Below, in pieces: positions 1-10,007 of a DNA stretch of 64,000 bases. Below the pieces are notes generated by a model. That model saw only the letters and a program-made list of their open reading frames with translations, did no database searches and was not told the DNA's origin. How positions within the stretch are numbered: the first letter of the stretch is position 1; every line of letters begins with the position of its first letter. This DNA comes from Phyto melanocephala. Taxonomy: Eukaryota > Arthropoda > Insecta > Diptera > Rhinophoridae. Position numbers and translations under genes: made by a program. The stretch covers positions 81,990,213 to 82,054,212 of the forward strand of contig OW799236.1 of NCBI GenBank assembly GCA_941918925.1. Direction: 5' to 3'.

Positions 1-2008
1 TCAATGTTGCCAAAATACAATGTGCGAATATATGTATGTGTGTGTGTGTGTGTGTGCACATGTGAGAGGTTGCATAGACATATATTTAAGACTCAATAAC
101 TGTTTTTAAGTCAATTGTAATGTGCGTAGTAGTAGTTAGTTGTAAAAAAAAAACAAAAAAATTTTCTATAGCTTTTGGCCATTTTTTTGTTGTGTTTTTG
201 TTTATTTGCTTGCTATGTGCAACATAGAATTGCAGCAAGTAAGTATTTTGCATTTGGTTGGTGAGTTTGTATGTCAGCCTATGTTTTTCTTGTTGCATAT
301 ACAGGTAGTGATTTTCAATCATTTGCCTTTAATTCATGTATAATTTTTTTTTTATTTTATTTCGTTTTGCATTTTTTGTTCCTTTAACCAATATTTGCCT
401 AGTGGCTAAAACAGCTACAAACCAACATTGTGTTTGTTTTTTTTTTCTTTAATAAAAATTTAAATTGTTCATTATGTTAACCTAAATAAATACATATTAC
501 CACGTATTTGCAACATTTCAACAGACACAAAATAAGCGTCTGTTATACGTTCAGTGTGTCTGTGCGTTGGTCTGCGTACATTTTGACTTGTCGTTAATAA
601 AATCTCTATAAATTCATTAAATATGTATAAATGTCAGTTTTATTTGTTGAAAGTATATAAAAAAAGATATGTACAGTGTTGTATAATTGTTTATCGCCTT
701 TAACATTTTTCATTTGATTACAGCAACAACTACAAAATCCCAACCAAAAAATTAATACAATAATAATAAAAAAACACTCTATTTCTGTAAGAAATCTATA
801 AAACACATAAATTTGTTGTTCACTATAAAGCATTTTTTTCTGCGTTAAGAGCTCTTTTGTTTTCAACTGCTTTATTAAAGAACAAGATTGATGTTAAAAT
901 GTTATTGTTTAAGAAGTAAGAAATAAATAAAATTTTTGAATAATAATAAAAAAAAAATCTTGTGTGTAATGTGTCATATTAAAAAAAAAAAACTTTAAAT
1001 TAATAGAAAAAAAATATTTTTTTAAGAAAATGAAGGGTGTTTTTTTTCAATAAAAAAATTCTTTGTATAATTTAATTTTATGTAAATGATTCGTTTGATG
1101 CATGATTAAGTGTTACTATTTTTTTTATGGTCATTGTTTGATTAACACTTTAGAGTATTAGAATTTGTTTCTACATTTTATAAAAATTTATTATTTGATT
1201 TCATGTTTTTTTAAGTATTAAGCAGCTGCTTGTTTTTTTAATAGGAATTGCGTGACAATATTTCTCATTATGAAGTTCTAAATATTTATCATTATGAAGT
1301 TTCTAAATCGAATATTTTAACATAATAAATTTTTATTTATTTATTTAAGTAATAAGGAAGAAACAAAAACAATTTTATTCAATATGTACGTTTATGGCGG
1401 TTAAGAGTTTAAAAAGGTTGTTAAAAGCGGCTTAGTGAGCTGCATTTAAAATAGGATTAAGAAACTAGACATAAAAACTTTTTAAAAAATATATACATAG
1501 TTCTCAAAATTCAGCAAAATTTTAATAAACTAATTAAAACGTGTTTACCAAATTAGTGGCCCATTTACTTCTCAAATCGTAAAAAAGGACTTAACATAAA
1601 TTTTAGATACGTAGAATTTGTTAATTTAATTATACTTAAATATTTTAAAAGACACAAAATTTGGTCTAAATTTGTAATATTAAAAACAAAACGTAGAAGT
1701 ACTGTATTTATTAAGTTTATGCTCAACTCGAATACAAGACCGAGCAAATGCAAATATATTTCAATCTGTTGCTATTTGTGTGTAATTTTATGTGTGAATG
1801 GCGAAAAGAACTTATTAAATTGCACAAAAAAAAATCAGAACCATTCCTATTTCCACATTTCAAAATCCGATTTTTAACGGGTAATTTAAAATTGTAGTTT
1901 TACCTGCATTACTTTCTCGCTCACTAACTACGTTTTCGTTTTGAAAACACTGCCTTGATTACACTCATATTAGAAGTAATAATATCAGCATACATTGTCC
2001 GTATTTAC
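1..2008. other. AT-rich non-coding DNA, no gene recognised
   Basis: The stretch is dominated by A/T runs with short open frames only. None has a recognisable domain or coding-like composition. A TATG/TG microsatellite lies near its left edge. It is most simply intron or intergenic DNA. Confidence 0.6.
32..58. repeat. TG/TATG microsatellite
   Basis: A short TATGTATG run passes into about nine uninterrupted TG units. Simple repeats of this type recur through the window, for example near 10,876, 36,421, 53,700 and 59,460. Confidence 0.85.
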
Positions 2009-3014
2009 AAGGGTGATCGATTATTCGAGTTTTTTACGAAACCGGTTTTCAAATAGTTTGAAATTTAGAATTTAAAAAAAACCGGTTGCTTTTTGAAAAT
2101 TGAGAAAAAACCGGTTAAGCGGTTCGAATATATATAATATAATATTTAGAGAAAAAATCAAAAAATATTGTACAAAAAGGCTATAATAAAAATTATATCT
2201 AAATATGAAATTTTTACAGTTTATCTACGTTTGGCTGCACAATTACGCAATAACTGACATGTATGCAGTTGACTAATTTGGTTTTAATTAGTTGAATTTA
2301 AGGACAAAAGGTACTCTTTACAAGAAAAATAAATAAATACATAAAAAAATAAGACTTTTTATAAGGCTGTTATAAATTTTTGTAGCTCCTTCTGTACATT
2401 TTTATACCCGCCACCAAAAAAATGGTGGGGGTATATTCATTTTGTCATTCCGTTTGTAACACATCGAAATATCCATTTTAGACCCCATAAAGTATATATA
2501 TTCTGAATCAGGGTTTGATTTGATGACGATCTAGCTATGTCCGTCCGTCTGTCCGTCTGTTGAAAGCACGATAGAGGTCGCACCGAAAAAGCTAGGTGGC
2601 TCAAATTTGGCCAGAATCTTTCTTATAGACATGGCTTGTTTGGTATTGAAAATGGGCTAAATCGGAATTTCAGGAAGAAAGTTATAGCTCGAAAAGCAAG
2701 AGTAGGTCGAAAAAACCGCGTCCTTCAAACATCGAATAAAATGGAATTGTGTCCAAACGCATTAACGTAGACTCATGAAACTTCGAATATATATTTTCTG
2801 AGTAAAAACAATATTTTTTCCCGAAAATTATCTAAATCTATCTATTAGGAGAGGAGTTATCGATCAAAATTTACGAAAATTTATACCGCACAGTGTATTT
2901 TTCGGTATATTTAAAAATAAAAACGTCATAAAAGCAACAAAATTGGATGCACGACTTTGAAATTTTGCTCACTTTGCTCTTGGGTGAGACGCTTTTTTGT
3001 AACGGAAAATCAAT

Positions 3015-4060
3015 GTGCCACGCCCACTTTTACGCCCACCTCCCATAGAACGTTTTACCTAAAATTCATATAATTTCTCTGTTAATAAAGATTTTGGTAT
3101 AACAAAGGGCTATATTGAAACATCTAAGTTGTACTCATTCGCAAAAACAACTTTGACACGCCTACTATAATGCCCACTTTTCACGTTATCTACCGTTAAT
3201 GAAATTTAAAAGCTCATAAAACCGCCAAATTTAGAGGTAAGACGATAAAATTTGCTACGTATATCCCCCTGGGCAATTTCATTACTGTGCTGGAAAATTG
3301 AGGTGCCACGCCCACTTTTACGCCCACCTCCCATATAACGTTTTACCTAAAATTCATATAATTTCTCTATTAATAAAGATTTTGGAATAAAAAGGGGCTA
3401 TATTGAAACACCTAAGTTGTACTCATTCGCAAAAACAACTTTGACACGCCTACTTTAACGCCCACTTTTCATGTTTTCTACCGTTAATGAAATTTAAAAG
3501 CTCATAAAACCGCCAAATTTAGAGGTATGACGATAAAGTTTGCTACGTATATCCCCCTGGGCAATTTCATTACTGTGCCGGAAAATTAAGGTGCCACGCC
3601 CACTTTTACGCCCACCTCCCATATAACGTTTTACCTAAAATTCATATAATTTCTCTATTAATAAAGCTTTTTGAATAAAAAAGGGCTATATTGAAACACC
3701 TAAGTTGTACTCATTCGCAAAAGTAACTTTAACACGCCTACTATAACGCCCACTTTTCACGTTATCTACCGTTAATAAAATTTAAAAGCTCATTAAACCG
3801 CCAAAGTTAGAGGTATGATGATCAAATTTGCTACGTATGTCCTTCTAATCAATGTTATTGTTGTGTCAAAAAGTTTAGGTGACACGCCCACTTTAACGCC
3901 TACCTCCCATATAACGGTTTATCTTAAATTCATGTAATTTCTCTATTGACAAAGTTTTTGGGAAAATAAAGGACTATATTGAAATATCTAAGTTGTATTT
4001 ATTAGCAGAAACTTTATTGACACGCCTACTTTAACGCCCACTTTCATTAAAAGACTACAT
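3015..4060 (+). repeat. Tandem array, 288-bp period, about 3.6 units
   Basis: Units begin with GTGCCACGCC (the last with GTGACACGCC) at 3,015, 3,303, 3,591 and 3,879, so the spacing is exactly 288 bp each time. Each unit holds two blocks rich in CACGCCCA / ACGCCCAC and an ATTCATATAATTTCTCT block. The fourth unit is cut short near 4,060. It forms the central array of DINE-1-like copy A. Confidence 0.93.
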
Positions 4061-4234
4061 TTACAAAAGCATTTTAGTAGCATATCGAAGTTATAAAGGG
4101 TGGTTAAATTTTAAGGACCGATATTGAATTTAAATTAAACACAAATTATTTAGGATATTATTATTATTTCTTTTTGTAATTATAATATTTGTATGGTTCA
4201 ATTATGGATTTAACAAAATATCGGCCAAATGGCT

Positions 4235-4248
4235 CCCCCCCCCCCCCC
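4235..4248 (+). repeat. Homopolymer tract C14
   Basis: Fourteen consecutive C residues lie inside the mariner-like copy. That is conspicuous in a sequence where nearly all homopolymers are A or T. It may be length-polymorphic or an assembly-sensitive site. Confidence 0.9.
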
Positions 4249-4423
4249 ATCCTTGGCGAAACTTCTCTATCTGATGGTCCAAATTTTCAATGACAATGTT
4301 GATGCTCAATTGTTAGGCATGATGATGAGGCTAGGTTGACTGCTCTTTTGTCACACTATCGCAAAAAACGGCAATGGTTCCCATTCAACGAACTAAGAAG
4401 GCATTCACAGATTTTCTAACATT

Positions 4424-4606
4424 TTATACAGACCTGTTTTGCAGAAATTTAAAAATTTTTACAATTCTCCCGATTGTGGACGAATTTGAACTATTATGTT
4501 GATCAAAAGAATTACGAACTGCACAAAATGCATTTTGATTTAAACGCCCATTTTTATAAAAAACCTGAATAACTTTAAAGCGTTGTTCATTTGCGTATCT
4601 TTCCAC
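4424..4606 (-). pseudogene. Mariner-family transposase N-terminus (DUF4817-type helix-turn-helix), relic
   Basis: The readable frame begins MERYANEQRFKVIQVFYKNG and continues with a segment like 'HN.S..STI.RIVKIF'. I recognise this as the DNA-binding domain common in insect mariner-like transposases (MER-T-EQR..VI..YY..., ..STIRRLV.KF). The copy starts with GTG rather than ATG and stops after about 60 residues, before the catalytic domain. Downstream, on the minus strand, traces such as NGNHCR resemble the region after the first catalytic Asp, but stops and frameshifts break them. The product cannot be active. Family assignment is from memory of the domain consensus. Confidence 0.72.
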
Positions 4607-5548
4607 GGATCAAATTGAGTAAGTTTGAGATTGAGAAATGTCAAATGAAATGCAGAAAACAAATTTAAAGACTAGGTGTAGTTCACCTTCAACGTGGGCC
4701 CTTAAAATTTAACCACCCTCTACAAAGAAAGTGATACATATTTCATTATAAAGAGATTTTTCCATAATGATTAACAAAATAATAAATATTGTGCTTTAAA
4801 TGTACACAAAATTGGTGGTGGGTATAAAAGATTCGGCACAGCCGAATATAGTGCTCTTACTTGTTTAAATGTTAAATAGATCTTTTAAGCCAATATGCAC
4901 TAACGTATTTCGTTTGAAATGATTTCTGTAATTTCAAATACATTTTAAAGACTAGGATAAAAACCTTTAAAATTTCGTTTTAAAAATTATTTCGTATACC
5001 CCTGACAGACATATAAATATAGACATAAACTAGTTTGTTCGATGGTTTAATTGAAATTTAAGTTGACAGACACTCAATGCCATTAATTAAAATTAGGATC
5101 TGGAAGGAGAGATTATTGGTTTTTCTTTATTGTAACTGCACTTTTTATCTAAAAGTGATCGATCAGTAAATTTTAACGTTAGGTTTATATCCTATAAAAA
5201 AAATATTTAACCTCAATTATTTGTCTTATTTTACATTTGTTTTTAAACAACAAATAAATTTCTTACAATAATATGAAAGAATATTTAAAACTTTCTATTT
5301 TCTGATTTTTGAAAACTCTTCGTGTATTAAATATACTATTGTACGTTCGGTTACAAAGATATATGAAAATAAACTTAAAAAAATAAAAAACCGGCTTTTT
5401 CGGATAAAAAAACCGGTGTATTCGATATTCGAAAAATAAACATTTATAAAAAACCGCCAGCTGAAAAAGGAAAAAAATCGGGTTTTCCACCGGTTGTAAA
5501 ACCGAGGCGATCACCCTAGTATTTACCTAGCTGGCATTTGGTAGATTA

Positions 5549-5895
5549 TGTGACAATCGCGATCATTTTGCGACTCTTTTTTGAATCGTTTAGACGATTG
5601 TTGAAGTAAATTAAGATTTTACTTTTCTAAATAACACTTTTGCGATTTTTGGGTGAGTTAATCGCCTGTTACGCATTATAGCGACCATTGGAAGGTTGTT
5701 AGTAGTCAACGATCGTAAATAAGTCTCTCGATTTTGACATTGTGAGTAATTTTGATGATTGTCGGACTAATGTTTTTTATGTTACTTAACAATCGTCGTT
5801 TATGCATTTTGCTGACCATTTCAAGATTTTTATTTTACCGCAATCGTTAATGATGTTTTGGCAATTTTTTTGACGATTGTTAGACGTGTGAATGA
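5549..5895. other. CGATTGT/ACAATCG motif-rich patch, probable transposon remnant
   Basis: About ten copies of a short motif, ACAATCG or its complement CGATTGT and near variants (AATCG, GCGAT, CGATCG), lie within 350 bp. The left edge has TGACAATCGCG and the right edge GACGATTGTTAG, in inverted orientation. Dense short motifs in both orientations resemble the subterminal repeats of DNA transposons. I see no clear target duplication and no protein. It sits directly between the hAT element and a foldback MITE. Confidence 0.35.
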
Positions 5896-5901
5896 GATCA
5901 G

Positions 5902-6030
5902 GGGCCGAATTACGGCATTCGAAATCGAACGAAATTTTACTCGAACGATCGAGTTCGCTGTGCTTTAGGTATAGAGATTCTAATAAGAATTTTTAAATTT
6001 CGATCACGTTCGAATGCCGTAATTCGGCCC
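5902..6030. mobile_element. Foldback MITE family A, copy 1
   Basis: The element is 129 bp with perfect 21-bp terminal inverted repeats, beginning GGGCCGAATTACGGCATTC and ending with its exact complement. AG dinucleotides border both sides. The internal part holds AACGATCGAGTTCGCTGT and TTTAGGTATAGAGATTCTAA. Related sequences occur at 28,181, 44,362 and 54,301, so this is a small family. The superfamily is not determined. Confidence 0.8.
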
Positions 6031-6734
6031 AGTGTATTTTTTGTCACTTTGAAATTGCGGCAAACTCTTTATGTCGAATATTAAGCGAATTAAACCATTA
6101 TGTTTATAAAATTTTAGCAAGAAAAAGTCACTGCTTCTCTGTTCTCAGTTTTTAATCAAAGCAGACGTGCGGAGTAACAATAAAAAGTGAGTTTTTAAAT
6201 TAAAGTATTTTTGTATTTAAGTCTATATTAAAGATTAAGTCTGTATTTAATATAAACTTAAATTAAAATAAATATATTTATAATGCTTCGGACTAAAGCA
6301 ATAAGATTAAAAAGCAAACGAGGGGCAAAAAAAATTGTTAAAGTCAGTGAAAAAGTGTCTAACCATCATGATGTCACATATGTGGAAGATACTTCTTTAA
6401 AAAAAAAAAAAATGTTGATTCGAACCTTTTACTGATCCCGATTGTGATAATTTTTCATTTGAAAGCCAATGTCATTTGAACATAGGGAAAAAGAAAAATT
6501 GCGTGTTTACATGGGAGTTTTACATATTCATATTTACAACTTTGATAGCTTTGATGTAAAAATATTTGAACTTCGAAATGCTGCTGTATTAAGTTAAATT
6601 AGTTAGTGATCATGTATAAAATCTCAATTTTTCTAAAGTTTCTCTAGACAACTACTGGAATGATATATGACACTTCCATAGAAATGTTACGTAACGTCGC
6701 ACTTTAAATGCAGTCTTATTTGTTTTATTTTCGA

Positions 6735-7198
6735 AAAAAGGTAGAGCTACTTATGTTTAAGTAAAATTTATTGAACAATATTTAAAAAATAATAATGAAA
6801 GCTTGGCGTCCGCAGTTCAAAAGATTCACACAAAATATGGTCGGTATAGTGTTTTAACATCGTCAACTGCAAAGAGATTGTTTTAAAGTTCAAACTAAAC
6901 CGTTGGATATGCCAAACACATTGATCATTCAAAACAAGCTCTTCAAACGTCAATATCGAAGCGTGAGAGTGTTGGTGGGAATCTAGGAATCTCAAATCGG
7001 TGACGTAGACAAAAATTGTAAATTTCAGGAAGCCCTTTAGGATTTACACTTGCTAAAGATTTGTTCTGTCGTGTAACGCTCCATTTTGACTCACCCTAAA
7101 TTATTAACTTTAGAATTGTTTTATTATAGAGTAGAAAACATTTTACTCCACAAATGGCAACAACTTCAAATTTTGCGTTAATTTTGGCCCACCCTTTA
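6735..7198 (+). pseudogene. Mariner-family transposase N-terminal relic with 3' terminal repeat
   Basis: Frames between about 6,741 and 6,990 read 'VKFIEQYLKNN', 'SLASAVQKIHTKYGRYSVLT' and 'SSTAKRLF'. After frame changes they read 'KPVGYAKHIDHSKQALQTSI' and 'SKRESVGGNLGIS'. This order matches the helix-turn-helix, linker and second DNA-binding motif of insect mariner-like transposases of the DUF4817 group. The catalytic part is missing. TTTTGGCCCACCCTTTA near 7,198 resembles a mariner terminal repeat and has a counterpart near 61,745. I could not find the left terminus. Several stops and frameshifts make it non-functional. Confidence 0.62.
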
Positions 7199-9483
7199 CA
7201 AATTATCATTATACTTACTGCTTACGTTAACAAAACAATTTAGCTGTAAATTGATATATTTGGAAGCTTACCTGCAAATAGAAGAAAAAACAATATAAAA
7301 TGAGTACAAAATTTTAAAACAAATAAATTGTTTATTGATTCAAAGCCTTTCTACAACTAATTTAAATCTTCAATTATGTTCATTTTCTATCTCCCAATTT
7401 GAAATACATTTATAAATTTGTTTTATTATAGTGGGAGGATTTTTCACTTTACAAAAATATTAACCGTTAATAGCTTATAGGCATATTTGAATTTTTTTAA
7501 CAAATCAGCACATATACAAAAACTAAGTTCATTAACACTTGCTCTAACCCAACCTAAGGAATTCAACGGCAGATTGTCCGGCCTCCCAAAAATAAAAATA
7601 AACCCTAAAGAAATTTGTTTATTTTCCTCAAACCATAAAAAGAAAATCTCCCAGAAATACTTTAGTACAATATATCTATTGCATATAGTAGAGAAAAAAT
7701 TCAATAAATTTAACCTTAAGCTAGAAAAGAACTAAAAATAAATAAATAAATACCAGAAAGTAAAAAAAAACTAAATAATGATTATACAAGCGTTAGCAAT
7801 AAGTAAAGTAAACGAAAAGTTCACACTTTTAGGACCGTAAGGCAGTAAATGAAATGCATCTAGTAAATGTTTAAGAAGACATAACATGCATACATGCCAC
7901 ACAAATGGCCAAAGCAGCAAACTGCAGCCTGCCTGCCGCATCCAGTAAAGGGTAAACAAGAAAACTAAGGCCAAGTAAGCGTAACAGCAAAATAAATATT
8001 ATTTTAATGCTTTTTTTTTAATATTATTATTTTTAAGCAGCTTTTTGAATAGTCAGTCTTAAGCTTGGTCAAGCCAAGTGTTTTAAGTTTGAAAGTTCAA
8101 TAAATTGATATAAAAACAAAAGGGCCCATTGTTATTATTGTTTTTAGCAACTATAACTTAAAACAAATAAAATAAAATACACAATAAATAGCACATACAT
8201 ATTTATGTATATAATATTTTAATAAATACATATAAAATCTAAAAGAAGAATTTTTAAGCAAAACTATCTAAGAATAATATACATACATTAAACACAAACA
8301 AAAGACTAAGAAAAAAATCTGAAAGAAACAAGCAGCAATTCAACAAAAAGTAAACCCCCAGAAGAACACATTATTTTACAAGCATAACAATTGCTCAAAG
8401 GTGGTCTCATAATTTTAAGTTTCAACTGAACTCAAGAAGAGAAAAAAACACCAACAACATACATACAAAACAACTAACGTCATACATGGTTCGAACAGCA
8501 ACTACAGCGTAGAATGGAGAAAATCTTTTCTACACAGTAAAAAAGTTTAAAAAAAGTATTGAACACTACTCGTATTATGTAAGAAACAGTAAAAAATGAA
8601 TTGTATCTCTATGAAATGTTATTGATGTTCTCTGGCTGCTACCGCTAAGGCATCAATAGCAACAGCAACAACAAAAATCAATAATAAAGTAAAATATTGT
8701 TTTTTTTTGTGTAGCAATGCTAAGCATTTTTCCTCAAAAAAAAGTCTTTTGAAAAACTATTAAACAATTGTTAACGTTGTTGTTCCATGCTTTAGAAAAT
8801 CAGTGAATTAAAGGAGTCATTACTTGGAAAATTCAAATGAAAAAAATAATTTAGGTTTTATAGACGGAATAAGTTTTTAATAAATAAAGGTTTTTACTTT
8901 CTTCAATTTATTAATTTACAATATTTTTATGAGATTTTTTTTTAGTTTTTTAAAAAGCCCCTTTAAACAGATTCTATAGGGAAAGTGTTAAACAAACTTT
9001 GTTGAGAAACCTTTAGAAATACTTTATTTAAAACTAAAAAATATATAAAAAACATCAAAAGGCTTTTTCGAATAGGTTTTAGAGCAAAATTGTATACGTA
9101 TTTTTGTAAAAAAACTAAAAAACAATGAAATAAAAATGAATTAAAACAAAAGCGCTATATTGGGCTGTTCTAGATCTTGTATACCCTTTATACGATTTAA
9201 ACTATCACGTAATAATCAAATAAGCATGCAGTGGATCAAAAAAGAAAATACATATATTCCTCACTGTAACATAAGCCTGAATAAATAAACTAAGTAAAAA
9301 GAAAAAAACTTAGAAACGCGTTGTTTTTTTGCTTATATCTCAGTTATTTATATAGCAATTTGGCTTGTTTTCAACACTAACTGGTTCATGAGCATAACTG
9401 ACAATTGTATGGTGCAGCCGTGACCAAAACTTATTTAGCAAAACGATAATTTGAACTTTTAATTTAATTTTTTTATATATATA
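7199..9483. other. AT-rich non-coding DNA, no gene recognised
   Basis: The stretch consists of poly-A/T tracts and short repeats such as TAAATAAATAAATA near 7,738. Overlapping open frames on both strands at 7,444-7,735 show no known motif and mirror each other, as expected by chance. A slightly GC-richer patch at 7,880-7,945 is unexplained. Confidence 0.5.
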
Positions 9484-10007
9484 CAGTGCACTTGCAATAA
9501 CGTAAACACCGTCTAACGTAAACACCGCCTAACATGAACAAGCTCTTGTTAGCGTTGACCAGTCTGTAACGTGAACAAACTCAAAAAGCTCAATAACGCG
9601 AACAATTTGCATATGTTTTTTAAGCATGTGGACAATACTGAAATATATTAATTTATATTTTTAAAGTTTAGCATTTTTGTATGGCAATGAAATTTGAAGT
9701 ATTTTTTTTATGAGAAAAGCTTAATCAACCGGTATGAGTGTATAAAGATCTAAACGTTTGGAGTTAATGGAAAAGGCAGACATTTTAGATAGTTTGCAAA
9801 AACAAATCCCATGACCTTTGTAATGAATTTCAATTAATAATTTTTGTTTTATATTTTAGTAATACAAATAGTATTAAAAAAATTTCAGGAGTGTAAAACA
9901 CAGGTTTATATTGAAAAGTTTTAAGTTTCATAAAAATTTGTCAATCGCAATTTTGCTAAGATGAACTCCTTAAGTTTTAATTAGTTCATGTTACAGCGAG
10001 TGCATTG
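9484..10007. mobile_element. Pogo/Tigger-like MITE with subterminal TAACGTGAAC repeats
   Basis: The element runs from CAGTGCACTTGC to GCGAGTGCATTG and is flanked by TA at 9,482-9,483 and 10,008-10,009. The 26-bp ends, counted with the flanking TA, match in inverted orientation at about 19 positions. The left 120 bp carries at least six variants of TAACGTGAAC (TAACGTAAAC, TAACATGAAC, TAACGCGAAC and others). CAGT ends, a TA target and TAAC-GAAC repeats fit the pogo/Tigger branch of Tc1-mariner. No transposase frame is present, so it is a 524-bp non-autonomous copy. Confidence 0.7.

Larger units (their letters stand above)
4096..4720 (-). mobile_element. Tc1/mariner-like element, decayed, nested in DINE-1 copy A
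   Basis: The element has near-perfect ~20-bp terminal inverted repeats. The left reads (A)AGGGTGGTTAAATTTTAAGG and the right is its reverse complement, and the pair is flanked by TA dinucleotides at 4,094-4,095 and 4,721-4,722. The flanks rejoin into uninterrupted DINE-1 sequence when it is removed. Inside is a minus-strand relic of a transposase helix-turn-helix. It is about half the length of an autonomous mariner, so it is internally deleted. It is the youngest of three nested insertions. Confidence 0.8.
2402..4866 (+). mobile_element. DINE-1-like (Helentron-associated) repeat, copy A, nested in the hAT element
   Basis: The 5' end forms a hairpin (TATACCCGCCACCA, A-rich loop, TGGTGGGGGTATA). 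It is followed by the block with ACCCCATAAAGTATATAT and a CCGTCCGTCTGTCC run known from Drosophila INE-1/DINE-1. The 3' end has TTGGTGGTGGGTATA, which matches the 5' end in inverted orientation at 14 of 15 positions. Then come the ATTCGGC..GCCGAAT hairpin and CTTACTTGTT. This arrangement of a subterminal inverted repeat, a 3' hairpin and a central tandem array is that of Helentron-derived non-autonomous elements. It has no coding capacity of its own. It was inserted after the hAT element and before the mariner-like one. Confidence 0.8.
2009..5518. mobile_element. Non-autonomous hAT-like DNA transposon with 8-bp target duplication
   Basis: The outer ends read AAGGGTGATCG on the left and, reverse-complemented, TAGGGTGATCG on the right. 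They are flanked by identical 8-bp direct repeats GTATTTAC at 2,001-2,008 and 5,519-5,526. An 8-bp duplication and a YA-G-type terminus are hallmarks of the hAT superfamily. Both subterminal regions carry repeated AACCGG/AACCGGTT motifs (near 2,040, 2,081, 2,108 and 5,388, 5,407, 5,451, 5,487), as expected for transposase-binding sites. Only about 1,045 bp belongs to this element; the rest is later insertions. No transposase is present, so it is non-autonomous. The superfamily call rests on the termini and the duplication, not on a protein. Confidence 0.82.

Noticed and set aside
3015..4060. CRISPR-like array
   Set aside because: The units are long contiguous tandem repeats in an insect transposon, with no short repeat-spacer structure.
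7444..7735. Overlapping frames of 82 and 86 codons on opposite strands
   Set aside because: Mutual shadows without motifs.
9310..9480. Fragment of a DINE-1-like element (TTATATCTCAGTTA word)
   Set aside because: The match is limited to one short AT-rich phrase and could be chance.
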